64,000 nt of DNA from an uncultured Bradyrhizobium sp. (GTDB lineage: Bacteria > Pseudomonadota > Alphaproteobacteria > Rhizobiales > Xanthobacteraceae). The DNA is taken from contig NZ_CAKZHY010000120.1 of NCBI RefSeq assembly GCF_936928535.1, forward strand, positions 1-64,000. Direction: 5' to 3'. Made by a program: the position numbers and the translations under genes. Below, one piece after another: positions 1-7,975 of this stretch. Within the stretch, counting starts at the first letter, position 1, and each line of letters opens with the position of its first letter. The notes below the pieces were generated by a model. It saw only the letters and a list, made by a program, of their open reading frames with translations. It did not search any database and had not been told where the DNA came from.

Positions 1-103
1 GCCCCGGGTGGCCGCAACCCCACCGCCGCGTCCGGCCCCGCCGCCACCGCGTCCCGCGGCTCCGGCTCCAAAAAAATGCCCGCCGAACCAGCCAAGGTGC
101 TAG
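1..103 (+). other. possible 3' end of an upstream gene (unresolved)
   Basis: Two plus-strand frames are open from the window edge. One is Pro/Ala-rich and stops at 101-103. The other stops at 145-147, inside a hairpin loop. The first stop sits just before a terminator-like hairpin, which fits a gene ending here. There is too little sequence to name a product or to be sure which frame is used. Confidence 0.2.
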
Positions 104-125
104 CGGGCAGGGCGGAAATCCCGGA

Positions 126-170
126 AAGGGCCTTGTCGAGGCGGTAAAAGCCCCGAAAGGCCCTTATTTC
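126..170 (+). terminator. hairpin before rpsB, likely terminator of the upstream gene
   Basis: The nine-base arm AAGGGCCTT (126-134) pairs perfectly with AAGGCCCTT (157-165). A 22-nt loop holds a smaller GGC/GCC pairing, and the T-rich TATTTCC follows. It ends just before the putative rpsB promoter, consistent with insulation of the rpsB operon. Confidence 0.55.
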
Positions 171-171
171 C

Positions 172-199
172 TTGCTTCTGGCCGAAATGGCGCTATATA
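172..199 (+). promoter_or_regulatory. putative sigma-70 promoter of rpsB-tsf
   Basis: TTGCTT (172-177) and TATATA (194-199) are separated by 16 nt, which predicts a transcript start near 206 and a leader of about 107 nt before the rpsB ATG at 313. The leader carries a GGAAGC/GCTTCC inverted pair that could fold. Confidence 0.45.
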
Positions 200-312
200 G
201 CGCGCCATCTCACACGGAAGCATGGCTCACAAGGCCGTCCGGTGGCAGCCGGGGCGACATCGCTCCGTTTTGCTCACACGCTTCCGGAGGAACCAACCGG
301 AGAATTAAAACG

Positions 313-1302
313 ATGGCACTGCCCGATTTCACTATGCGTCAGCTGCTCGAAGCTGGCGTGCACTTTGGTCACCAGTCGCACCGCTGGAATCCGAAAATGG
401 CTCCGTTCATTTTCGGCACCCGTAACAACATCCACATCGTCGACCTCGCCCAGACCGTGCCGATGCTGCACGGCGCCCTTCAGGCCGTCAGCGACACGGT
501 TGCCAAGGGCGGCCGCATCCTGTTCGTCGGCACCAAGCGCCAGGCGCAGGACGGCGTCGCCGACGCTGCCAAGCGCTGCGCGCAGTATTTCGTCAATTCG
601 CGCTGGCTCGGCGGCACGCTGACCAACTGGAAGACGATCTCGGCCTCGATCAAGCGTCTGCGTCATCTCGACGAAGTGCTGGCCAGCGGCGACGCCAGTT
701 CCTACACCAAGAAGGAGCGCCTGACGCTTCAGCGCGAGCGCGACAAGCTCGACCGCTCGCTCGGTGGCATCAAGGACATGGGCGGTCTTCCCGACATGAT
801 CTTCGTGATCGACACCAACAAGGAAGACATCGCGATCCAGGAAGCCCAGCGGCTCAACATCCCGGTCGCCGCGATCGTCGATACCAACTCCGATCCGAAG
901 GGCATCACCTATGTGGTGCCGGGCAATGACGACGCCGGCCGCGCGATCTCGCTGTATTGCGACCTGATCGCCCGTGCTGCGATCGACGGCATTTCGCGCG
1001 CCCAGGGCGATTCCGGCATCGACATCGGTGCCTCGGCCCGTCCGGTCGCCGAAGAGCTGCCCTCGACCGCCGGATTCCAGGGCCTTGCCGGTCCGCGCGG
1101 CACTGCCGACGACCTCAAGAAGCTCCCGGGCGTGTCGGGTGCGATCGAGAAGAAGTTCAACGACCTCGGCATCTTCCACTATTGGCAGCTCGCCGAGCTC
1201 GACCACGACACCGCGCACAAGATCGGCGAAGAAGTCGGTCTGCCGAGCCGTGCGGACGCCTGGGTGGCCAAGGCCAAGGCGCTGACCGCGGAAGCGGAAT
1301 AG
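313..1302 (+). CDS. rpsB: 30S ribosomal protein S2
   Basis: Small-subunit ribosomal protein S2, 329 aa, which joins the 30S head late and helps dock S1. The S2 signature starts at once (MALPDFTMRQLLEAGVHFGH), followed by the conserved SRWLGGTLTNWKT and DTNKEDIAIQEA segments. The ATG at 313 is chosen over an in-frame start at 172 because it gives the canonical N-terminus and has purine-rich GGAG upstream. The protein exceeds the usual ~240-260 aa; its last ~70 residues form an acidic/basic tail with an HhH-like segment (LKKLPGVSGAIEKKFNDLGI). Such tails are known in rhizobial S2. It is followed by tsf, as in most bacteria. Confidence 0.98.
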   Translation: MALPDFTMRQLLEAGVHFGHQSHRWNPKMAPFIFGTRNNIHIVDLAQTVPMLHGALQAVSDTVAKGGRILFVGTKRQAQDGVADAAKRCAQYFVNSRWLGGTLTNWKTISASIKRLRHLDEVLASGDASSYTKKERLTLQRERDKLDRSLGGIKDMGGLPDMIFVIDTNKEDIAIQEAQRLNIPVAAIVDTNSDPKGITYVVPGNDDAGRAISLYCDLIARAAIDGISRAQGDSGIDIGASARPVAEELPSTAGFQGLAGPRGTADDLKKLPGVSGAIEKKFNDLGIFHYWQLAELDHDTAHKIGEEVGLPSRADAWVAKAKALTAEAE

Positions 1303-1319
1303 TCAAAACGGCGGTGGGT

Positions 1320-1340
1320 TGGCCGGACCGGATCCGGCCA
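1320..1340 (+). other. stem-loop between rpsB and tsf
   Basis: TGGCCGGA pairs with TCCGGCCA (8 bp) around a 5-nt loop. There is no T tract, so an mRNA-processing or stability element is more likely than a full terminator. Confidence 0.45.
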
Positions 1341-1435
1341 CCATTTCATTCAGTTGACGCGAATTCCTGAGATGGACCGCGGCGGGGCAATTGGAGCCGC
1401 GCCGCGGCAAACCGGCAGGCAAGAAGGATTTTCAA

Positions 1436-2359
1436 ATGGCAACGATCACAGCTGCGATGGTCAAGGATCTGCGCGAGTCGACCGGCGCAGGCATGATGGA
1501 CTGCAAGGCCGCACTGACCGAGAACGACGGCAACATGGAAGCGGCGCAGGACTGGCTGCGCAAGAAGGGCCTGTCGAAGGCCGCCAAGAAGTCCGGCCGC
1601 GTCGCGGCCGAGGGCCTCATCGGTGCGCTCACCAAGGCCAACAAGGGCGTCGTGGTCGAGGTCAACTCCGAGACCGACTTCGTCGCGCGTAACGGCCAGT
1701 TCCAGGGCCTGGTCAAGATGGTCGCCCAGGTCGCGTTCGACGCTGGCGCCGACGTCGAGAAGATCAAGGCCGCCAAGGTCGGCGACGTCACGGTGGAAGC
1801 CGCGATCAATGACGCGATCGCCACCATCGGCGAGAACATGACGCTTCGCCGCGCCGCTTCCCTCGAAGTGAGCCAGGGCTTGGTGTCGAGCTACGTCCAC
1901 GGCGCAGTCGTCGACGGCGCCGGCAAGATGGGCGTGATCGTGGCGCTCGAATCGGTCGGCAAGGCCGACGAGCTCGCAGCTCTCGGTCGCCAGATCGCGA
2001 TGCATGTCGCAGCCGCCAACCCGCTTGCGCTCGACCCGTCCGGTCTCGATCCGGCCGTCGTCAAGCGCGAGAAGGACGTGCTCGCCGACAAATATCGCCA
2101 GCAGGGCAAGCCGGAGAACGTGATCGAGAAGATCGTCGAGTCCGGCCTGAAGACCTACTACAAGGAAGTCTGCCTGCTCGAGCAGGCCTTCATCCACGAC
2201 ACCGGCAAGTCGGTGGCGCAGGCGGTGAAGGAAGCCGAAGGCAAGGTCGGCGGCGCGGTGAAGATTGCCGGCTTCGTGCGCTATGCTCTCGGTGAGGGCA
2301 TCGAGAAGCAGGAATCGGACTTCGCGGCCGAGGTCGCGGCGGCCAGCGGCAAGAAGTAA
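1436..2359 (+). CDS. tsf: translation elongation factor Ts
   Basis: EF-Ts, 307 aa, the cytoplasmic guanine-nucleotide exchange factor of EF-Tu. The N-terminal UBA-like module carries both family signatures: LRESTGAGMMDCKAAL at about residues 12-27, and the TDF motif in VNSETDFVARN, which contacts EF-Tu. The ATG at 1436 is used because it opens with the standard MATITAAMVKDLRE; in-frame codons further upstream encode non-conserved sequence. It lies 133 bp after rpsB and 61 bp before pyrH, the usual rpsB-tsf-pyrH-frr arrangement. Confidence 0.98.
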   Translation: MATITAAMVKDLRESTGAGMMDCKAALTENDGNMEAAQDWLRKKGLSKAAKKSGRVAAEGLIGALTKANKGVVVEVNSETDFVARNGQFQGLVKMVAQVAFDAGADVEKIKAAKVGDVTVEAAINDAIATIGENMTLRRAASLEVSQGLVSSYVHGAVVDGAGKMGVIVALESVGKADELAALGRQIAMHVAAANPLALDPSGLDPAVVKREKDVLADKYRQQGKPENVIEKIVESGLKTYYKEVCLLEQAFIHDTGKSVAQAVKEAEGKVGGAVKIAGFVRYALGEGIEKQESDFAAEVAAASGKK

Positions 2360-2374
2360 GCGCTGGAACACCTC

Positions 2375-2395
2375 CTTCCGGCGTGCCGCCGGAAG
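2375..2395 (+). other. stem-loop between tsf and pyrH
   Basis: CTTCCGGCG (2375-2383) and CGCCGGAAG (2387-2395) form a perfect 9-bp stem with a 3-nt loop, 15 nt after the tsf stop. The absence of a T run argues for attenuation or 3'-end protection rather than simple termination. Confidence 0.5.
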
Positions 2396-2420
2396 CGGCG
2401 CCCGGACAAGGAAAGTGCTC

Positions 2421-3137
2421 ATGACTGATCCGGTCTATCGTCGCGTCGTGATCAAGCTGTCCGGCGAGTATCTCGCAGGGCAGCAAGGCTTTGGCATCGA
2501 TCAGCCGACCATGGACCGGGTTGCGGACGATCTGATCGCTGCCCGCCAGCTCGGATGCGAGGTGGCGGTCGTGATCGGCGGCGGCAATATCTTTCGCGGC
2601 GTCGAGGTCTCCTCGCGCGGCGTGTCGCGCACGACCGGCGACACCATGGGCATGCTTGCGACCATGATGAATTGCCTGGCGCTGGAAGCCACGATCGAGC
2701 GCAAGGGCACGCCGGCGCGTACGCTGTCGGCGTTTGTCATGCCCGAGATTTCCGAGCTGTTCACGCGCACCGCGGCGCACAAATACCTCTCGGAGGGGCG
2801 AATCATCGTGCTCGGTGGCGGCACCGGCAACCCGTACTTCACCACAGACACGACGGCCGTGCTGCGCGCCGCCGAGATCGGCGCCGAGGCGGTGCTGAAG
2901 GCCACCAATGTCGACGGGGTCTACTCGGCCGATCCGAAGCAGGATCCTTCGGCCAAGCGATTCGACCGGCTGACGCATTCGCAGGCGATCGAGGGCGGCT
3001 ACAAGGTGATGGATGCGACCGCCTTCGCACTTGCCCGTGAGACGTCCCTGCCTATCATCGTATTTTCGATCGCGGAGCCCGGTTCGATCGGCGCGATTCT
3101 GCGCGGCATCGGCCACGGGACTGTTGTCGCAGGCTGA
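2421..3137 (+). CDS. pyrH: UMP kinase (UMP to UDP)
   Basis: Bacterial UMP kinase of the amino-acid-kinase fold, 238 aa, a hexameric cytoplasmic enzyme phosphorylating UMP in pyrimidine synthesis. Visible landmarks are the N-terminal phosphate-binding segment VVIKLSGEYLAG, VVIGGGNIFRG near residue 50, and the nucleotide-site segments KATNVDGVYSADPK and MDATAFALARE. The start at 2421 gives the canonical N-terminus. It sits between tsf and frr, and the UDP made downstream supports the UDP-sugar steps of lipid A synthesis in the same block. Confidence 0.97.
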   Translation: MTDPVYRRVVIKLSGEYLAGQQGFGIDQPTMDRVADDLIAARQLGCEVAVVIGGGNIFRGVEVSSRGVSRTTGDTMGMLATMMNCLALEATIERKGTPARTLSAFVMPEISELFTRTAAHKYLSEGRIIVLGGGTGNPYFTTDTTAVLRAAEIGAEAVLKATNVDGVYSADPKQDPSAKRFDRLTHSQAIEGGYKVMDATAFALARETSLPIIVFSIAEPGSIGAILRGIGHGTVVAG

Positions 3138-3149
3138 CGGCTCGTCTGG

Positions 3150-3169
3150 GCGCCCCAAAGCAGGGGCGC
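3150..3169 (+). other. stem-loop between pyrH and frr
   Basis: GCGCCCC pairs with GGGGCGC (7 bp) across a 6-nt loop, 13 nt after the pyrH stop. No poly-T follows. Confidence 0.4.
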
Positions 3170-3204
3170 GGGTCGGGTCGCCGGACTATTGAAGGAGAAA
3201 CGTG

Positions 3205-3768
3205 ATGGCCACGGGTAATTTCGACCTCAACGAAGTGAAGCGCCGCATGCAGGGCGCGGTCGCATCGCTCAAGCACGAACTTGGCGGCCTGCGGACGGGC
3301 CGTGCATCGGCCTCGATGCTCGATCCGGTGCAGGTCGACGCCTATGGCAGTCATATGCCCCTCAATCAGCTCGCCACCGTCAGCGTGCCGGAGCCGCGCC
3401 TGATCTCGGTGCAGGTCTGGGACAAGTCGATGGTCAAGGCCGTCGAGAAGGCGATCGTCGACTCCAATCTCGGCCTGTCGCCGGCAACCGAAGGCCAGGT
3501 GCTGCGCCTGCGCATCCCCGAACTCAACGAGGAGCGTCGCAAGGAGCTGGTCAAGGTCGCGCACAAATACGCCGAAGCCGCCAAGGTCGCGGCGCGCCAC
3601 GTCCGCCGCGACGGCCTCGATGTCCTCAAGAAGCTCGAGAAGAATCACGAGATGTCGGAGGACGACCAGAAGCGTCACGCCGACGAGGTGCAGAAGGCCA
3701 CCGACGGCACCATCACCGAGATCGACCAGCTGCTGGCCGCCAAGGAAAAAGAAATCCTCACCGTCTAA
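3205..3768 (+). CDS. frr: ribosome recycling factor
   Basis: RRF, 187 aa, which with EF-G splits post-termination ribosomes. The two-domain L-shape is recognisable from the N-terminal helix, the LRTGRASASMLDPVQVDAYGS segment start and the long C-terminal helices rich in Lys/Glu (e.g. ELNEERRKELVKVAHKYAE). A GTG at 3202 directly precedes the ATG at 3205; the ATG is preferred because GAAGGAG then lies about 7 nt upstream. Gene and length are typical. Confidence 0.97.
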   Translation: MATGNFDLNEVKRRMQGAVASLKHELGGLRTGRASASMLDPVQVDAYGSHMPLNQLATVSVPEPRLISVQVWDKSMVKAVEKAIVDSNLGLSPATEGQVLRLRIPELNEERRKELVKVAHKYAEAAKVAARHVRRDGLDVLKKLEKNHEMSEDDQKRHADEVQKATDGTITEIDQLLAAKEKEILTV

Positions 3769-3779
3769 GGCCGTTTTTC

Positions 3780-4538
3780 ATGTCCAACGCCGCCGCGCCC
3801 GCAACGGACGGACCTGATCGGTCCGATGTGCCTGCGCATGTCGCCATCATCATGGATGGCAACGGGCGTTGGGCGGCCGCGCGCGGTCTGCCGCGGGCCG
3901 AAGGCCATCGCCGCGGCGTCGAAGCGCTGCGGCGGGTGGTGCGTGCCTCGCACGAGCTTGGCATCCGCTATCTCACCATCTTCTCGTTCTCGTCCGAGAA
4001 CTGGTCGCGCCCGGCAAGCGAGATCGGCGATCTCTTCGGCCTGCTCAGACGCTTCATCCGCAACGACCTCGCGAGCCTGCACCGCGACGGCGTCAAGGTG
4101 CGCATCATCGGCGAGCGCGCCGGGCTCGAGGGCGACATCTGTGCACTGCTGAACGAGGCCGAGGAACTGACGCGCGACAACACCCGTCTCACGCTGGTCG
4201 TCGCCTTCAATTACGGCTCGCGGCAGGAGATCGCGAAGGCCGCGCAGAAGCTCGCCCGCGAAGTCGCTGCCGGCACGCGCGACCCTGACACGATCGATGC
4301 CGACGCGCTCGGCGCCCATCTCGATGCGCCCGACATTCCCGATCCCGATCTCATCATCCGCACGAGCGGCGAGCAGCGACTCTCCAACTTCCTGATGTGG
4401 CAGGCCGCCTATAGCGAGCTCGTCTTCGTGCCGGTCCACTGGCCGGATTTCGACAAGGCTGCGCTCGAAAGCGCGGTCGCCGAATTCGCCAGGCGCGAGC
4501 GCCGTTTCGGCGGCCTCGTCGCGAAATCAGCCTCGTGA
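3780..4538 (+). CDS. uppS: undecaprenyl diphosphate synthase (cis-prenyltransferase)
   Basis: UppS/isoprenyl transferase, 252 aa, condenses farnesyl-PP with isopentenyl-PP to the C55 carrier for peptidoglycan and O-antigen. The catalytic motif IMDGNGRWA is present with Asp at residue 26, then the FSFSSENWSRP segment, and near the C-terminus the IIRTSGEQRLSNFLMWQAAY motif, here with SGEQRLSN. Starts 11 bp after frr and overlaps cdsA by 4 bp (GTGA), indicating coupled translation. Dxr, three genes on, supplies isoprenoid precursors. Confidence 0.96.
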   Translation: MSNAAAPATDGPDRSDVPAHVAIIMDGNGRWAAARGLPRAEGHRRGVEALRRVVRASHELGIRYLTIFSFSSENWSRPASEIGDLFGLLRRFIRNDLASLHRDGVKVRIIGERAGLEGDICALLNEAEELTRDNTRLTLVVAFNYGSRQEIAKAAQKLAREVAAGTRDPDTIDADALGAHLDAPDIPDPDLIIRTSGEQRLSNFLMWQAAYSELVFVPVHWPDFDKAALESAVAEFARRERRFGGLVAKSAS

Positions 4539-5377
4539 GCGAACCCGACGCCGCACCGGCGGGCACGGCGCCTGCCCCGAGCAATCTGGTGATGCGAGTT
4601 CTCGCGGCACTGGTGCTCGCGCCGATCGCGCTTGCGCTCGCCTATGCGGGCGGCTGGCTGTGGGCACTTCTCGTCATCCTGATATCGATCGGGCTGTTCA
4701 CGGAATGGCTGACGGTGGTGGGCGCAGCCTCGACCGCTCTGACCGGGGTGGGGACGATCGTCATTGCCATGATGGGCTTGTGCGTTGCCGCCGGCGCGCT
4801 CAAGACCGCCATCATCGTGGGCTGTGTCGGCGGCGCGATCGTGACGCTGATCGCGCGCGGCAAGTTCATTTGGACCGCGAGCGGATTTGCCTATGCTGCG
4901 GCGGCGCTGCTGGCCTCGATCCTGGTGCGCAAGGACCTGTTGCACGGCTTCGCCGCGCTGATGTTTGTACTGCTGGTGGTATGGGCGACCGATATCGGCG
5001 GCTATTTTGCCGGCCGCGGGATCGGTGGACCGAAGCTCTGGCCGCGCGTCAGCCCGAAGAAGACCTGGGCCGGCGCGTTGGGCGGCTTTGTGGCCAGCCT
5101 TGCCGTTGCGGGCGGCTTTGCCGCCTTCGGCATCGGAAAGGCGGTTCCGCTTTTAGCCATCAGCGCTGTCCTGTCGGTGGTCTCGCAAGGCGGCGACCTG
5201 TTCGAATCCGCCGTGAAAAGGCGCTTCGGCGTCAAGGATTCCAGTCACTTAATTCCCGGCCATGGCGGGCTATTGGACCGCCTGGACGGCTTTGTCGCTG
5301 CCATCCTGGTGGCATGGATTATCGGCTTTCTCCGCCATGGTGTGCATAGCGCCGGAAGCGGTCTTATGGTTTGGTGA
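4535..5377 (+). CDS. cdsA: phosphatidate cytidylyltransferase (CDP-diacylglycerol synthase)
   Basis: Integral membrane enzyme, 280 aa, making CDP-diacylglycerol from phosphatidate and CTP, the branch point to all phospholipids. Several hydrophobic helices fill the protein, and the family signature is intact near the C-terminus: SAVKRRFGVKDSSHLIPGHG followed by GLLDRLDG with its metal-binding acids. It starts at a GTG that overlaps the uppS stop. dxr begins 4 bp after its stop, so uppS-cdsA-dxr are probably one transcript. Confidence 0.95.
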   Translation: MSEPDAAPAGTAPAPSNLVMRVLAALVLAPIALALAYAGGWLWALLVILISIGLFTEWLTVVGAASTALTGVGTIVIAMMGLCVAAGALKTAIIVGCVGGAIVTLIARGKFIWTASGFAYAAAALLASILVRKDLLHGFAALMFVLLVVWATDIGGYFAGRGIGGPKLWPRVSPKKTWAGALGGFVASLAVAGGFAAFGIGKAVPLLAISAVLSVVSQGGDLFESAVKRRFGVKDSSHLIPGHGGLLDRLDGFVAAILVAWIIGFLRHGVHSAGSGLMVW

Positions 5378-5381
5378 GGAT

Positions 5382-6605
5382 ATGAGCGCAGTCCCATTGC
5401 GTAACAACAGGCTTGCTGCGACCGACATCCGCAGCGTCACGGTGCTCGGCGCCACCGGCTCGATCGGCGACAGCACGATGGATCTGCTGCGCGCTTCGCC
5501 CGAGCGCTATCGCGTCGAGGCGTTGACGGCGAACAGCAACGTCGAAGCGCTGGCAAAACTCGCGAAGGAATTTTCCGCGCGCTTCGTTGCGATCGCAGAC
5601 AGCACCAAGCTCGCCGATCTGAAGGCCGCACTTGCGGGCACGAGCACGGAATGCGGTGCCGGCGAAAGCGCTGTCATCGAGGCCGGTGCGCGTCCGGCCG
5701 ATTGGGTGATGGCGGCAGTGAGCGGCGCGGCGGGGTTGAAGCCGGCTTTGGCCGCTGTCGATCGCGGCGCGCATGTTGCGCTGGCCAACAAGGAATGCCT
5801 CGTCTGCGCCGGTGATTTCTTCATGCAGCGCGCGGCGAAAGCGGGCGCCTGCATTCTGCCTGCCGACTCTGAGCACAACGCACTGTTCCAGGCGCTGGCA
5901 TCGGGCAATCGCGACGAGCTGGTTCGCGTCATCATCACTGCATCGGGCGGCCCGTTCCGGACCTGGAAGCCCGCGGACATCGAGAAGGCGACGCTCGAGC
6001 AGGCCCTGAAGCATCCGAATTGGAGCATGGGGCAGAAGATCACGATCGACTCCGCCTCGATGATGAACAAGGGCCTCGAGGTGATCGAGGCGTCCTATCT
6101 GTTCGCCCTGACGCCCGACGAGATCGACGTGCTGGTGCATCCGCAGTCGATCATCCACGGCATGGTCGAGTTTTCGGACCGCTCGGTCATGGCCCAGCTC
6201 GGCTCGCCCGACATGCGCACGCCGATCGCCCATTGTCTCGGCTGGCCCGACCGGATCAAGGGACCGGCGGCCAAGCTCGATCTGGCCAAGATCGGCCAGC
6301 TGACCTTCGAGACTCCGGACTTCGAGCGGTTCCCCGGGCTTCGCCTGGCTTTCGATTCGCTCCGGAGCGGGAAGGGGGCGACCACCGTCTACAACGCCGC
6401 CAACGAGGTTGCAGTCGCGGCCTTCATCGCCGGCAAGATCCGCTTTGGCGCCATCGCCCGCCTGGTCGAGGCGACGCTGGAGGACTGGATCCGGGGCGGC
6501 AACCAGGGCCCCATGACGTCAGCGGATGATGCAATAAACGTTGACCATGTTGCGCGAAATAAAGCTGCCGCCCTATTGCCTCAAATTGCCTTAAAGGCAT
6601 CCTAG
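5382..6605 (+). CDS. dxr: 1-deoxy-D-xylulose-5-phosphate reductoisomerase
   Basis: DXP reductoisomerase, 407 aa, second step of the MEP isoprenoid pathway (DXP to MEP, NADPH and a divalent metal). The NADPH loop GATGSIG is at residues 23-29. The metal/substrate segments NKECLVCAG and PADSEHNALFQ are present, as are the flexible-loop region NWSMGQKITIDSASMMNKGLE and VHPQSIIHGMVEF. The ATG at 5382 is chosen over an earlier in-frame codon inside cdsA because it gives the family N-terminus and lies just past the cdsA stop. Confidence 0.97.
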   Translation: MSAVPLRNNRLAATDIRSVTVLGATGSIGDSTMDLLRASPERYRVEALTANSNVEALAKLAKEFSARFVAIADSTKLADLKAALAGTSTECGAGESAVIEAGARPADWVMAAVSGAAGLKPALAAVDRGAHVALANKECLVCAGDFFMQRAAKAGACILPADSEHNALFQALASGNRDELVRVIITASGGPFRTWKPADIEKATLEQALKHPNWSMGQKITIDSASMMNKGLEVIEASYLFALTPDEIDVLVHPQSIIHGMVEFSDRSVMAQLGSPDMRTPIAHCLGWPDRIKGPAAKLDLAKIGQLTFETPDFERFPGLRLAFDSLRSGKGATTVYNAANEVAVAAFIAGKIRFGAIARLVEATLEDWIRGGNQGPMTSADDAINVDHVARNKAAALLPQIALKAS

Positions 6606-6649
6606 ACAGTTCGGGGCCAGGGCCTTGCGGCGCTGGATGAGGGAATTCG

Positions 6650-7801
6650 ATGATCGACTTTTTTACCCATAGTTTCAACACGTTGAGCCATGGGCTCCTC
6701 GGCTACGTCGTTCCCTTCCTGTTCGTTCTGACCATCGTCGTGTTCTTCCATGAGCTCGGCCATTTTCTGGTCGCGCGCTGGGCTGGCGTTCGGGTGTTGA
6801 CCTTCTCGCTGGGGTTCGGACCCGAGCTGGTCGGGTTCAACGACCGCCACGGCACGCGGTGGAAGATCTCGGCGATCCCGCTCGGCGGTTACGTCAAGTT
6901 CTTCGGTGACGAGAGCGAGGCCTCGACGCCGTCGGCCGCGACGCTGGAGGCGATGACGGCGGAAGAGCGAGCCGGCAGCTTCCACCACAAGAAGGTCGGT
7001 CCGCGCGCCGCCATCGTTGCCGCCGGACCGATTGCCAATTTCATCCTCGGCGCGCTGATCTTCGCAGGCATGGCGCTGTATTACGGCAAGCCGAGCACGA
7101 TCGCCCGCGTCGACGGCGTCGTCGCCGACGGCGCTGCGGCCGCCGCCGGCTTCAAGATCGGCGACGTCGTCGTGCAGATCGACGGCAAGCCGATCGAGAG
7201 CTTTGCCGACATGCAGAGGATCGTCGCGACGAGCGCCGGTTCAGCACTGGTTTTCGAGGTGAAGCGGGATGGCGGCCTCGTGTCCCTGACGGCGACGCCG
7301 GCGCTGCTCGAGCGCAAGGATCCGTTCGGCAACAGCCACCGGGTCGGCGTGCTCGGCGTCGAACACAAATCGCAGGCCGGCGAGGTCTCGACCACGCCCG
7401 TCAGTTTCGGTGAGGCGCTCAAGATCGGGGTCGAGCAGGTCTGGTTCATCATCACCAGCACCTTCAAGTTCCTGGGCTCGCTGTTCGTCGGGCAGGGCAA
7501 TCCGAACGAGGTCAGCGGCGTCCTTGGCATCGCCAAGATGTCGGGACAGGCAGCCAGCGCCGGGTTCCAGTTCGTGATCAACCTGTGCGCGGTGCTGTCG
7601 GTCTCGATTGGCCTTCTGAACCTGTTCCCGATTCCGTTGCTCGATGGCGGTCACCTTCTGTTCTACACGGCCGAAGTTGTCCGTGGCCGCCCGCTGTCCG
7701 AGCGGACTCAGGAGATGGGGTTCCGAATCGGGCTTGGTCTTGTGCTGATGCTGATGGTCTTTGCGACCTACAACGACATCTTGCGGATGGCCGCTTCGTG
7801 A
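6650..7801 (+). CDS. rseP: RIP metalloprotease RseP (site-2 protease, M50B)
   Basis: Inner-membrane zinc protease, 383 aa, that cleaves anti-sigma factors or signal peptides within the membrane. The HELGH zinc motif is at residues 34-38 in the first transmembrane helix. A periplasmic PDZ domain follows (VVADGAAAAAGFKIGDVVVQ). The C-terminal LDG motif is intact (LLNLFPIPLLDGGHLLF), supplying the third zinc ligand. It sits between dxr and bamA as in most proteobacteria, consistent with envelope surveillance. Only one PDZ domain is evident. Confidence 0.95.
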   Translation: MIDFFTHSFNTLSHGLLGYVVPFLFVLTIVVFFHELGHFLVARWAGVRVLTFSLGFGPELVGFNDRHGTRWKISAIPLGGYVKFFGDESEASTPSAATLEAMTAEERAGSFHHKKVGPRAAIVAAGPIANFILGALIFAGMALYYGKPSTIARVDGVVADGAAAAAGFKIGDVVVQIDGKPIESFADMQRIVATSAGSALVFEVKRDGGLVSLTATPALLERKDPFGNSHRVGVLGVEHKSQAGEVSTTPVSFGEALKIGVEQVWFIITSTFKFLGSLFVGQGNPNEVSGVLGIAKMSGQAASAGFQFVINLCAVLSVSIGLLNLFPIPLLDGGHLLFYTAEVVRGRPLSERTQEMGFRIGLGLVLMLMVFATYNDILRMAAS

Positions 7802-7818
7802 TCGGGGCTTTTTTGTGG

Positions 7819-7836
7819 CGTTGCTGATGAGCAACG
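7819..7836 (+). other. stem-loop between rseP and bamA
   Basis: CGTTGCT (7819-7825) and AGCAACG (7830-7836) form a 7-bp stem with a GATG loop, 18 nt past the rseP stop. There is no T tract, so it may be a weak terminator or attenuator in the 174-bp gap. Confidence 0.35.
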
Positions 7837-7975
7837 TCTTGGAATGAAATTGAAATTACCCTGTCAGCTGCCGTTTGCGATGTCGGGGAAATTGGCTACA
7901 AGCGGCTAGAACTTGGGGAATCTCCCAGACCGGCTTTGGGGTTGGGTCTGGTAAGTTGATAAGGGCGCGTTGCGC

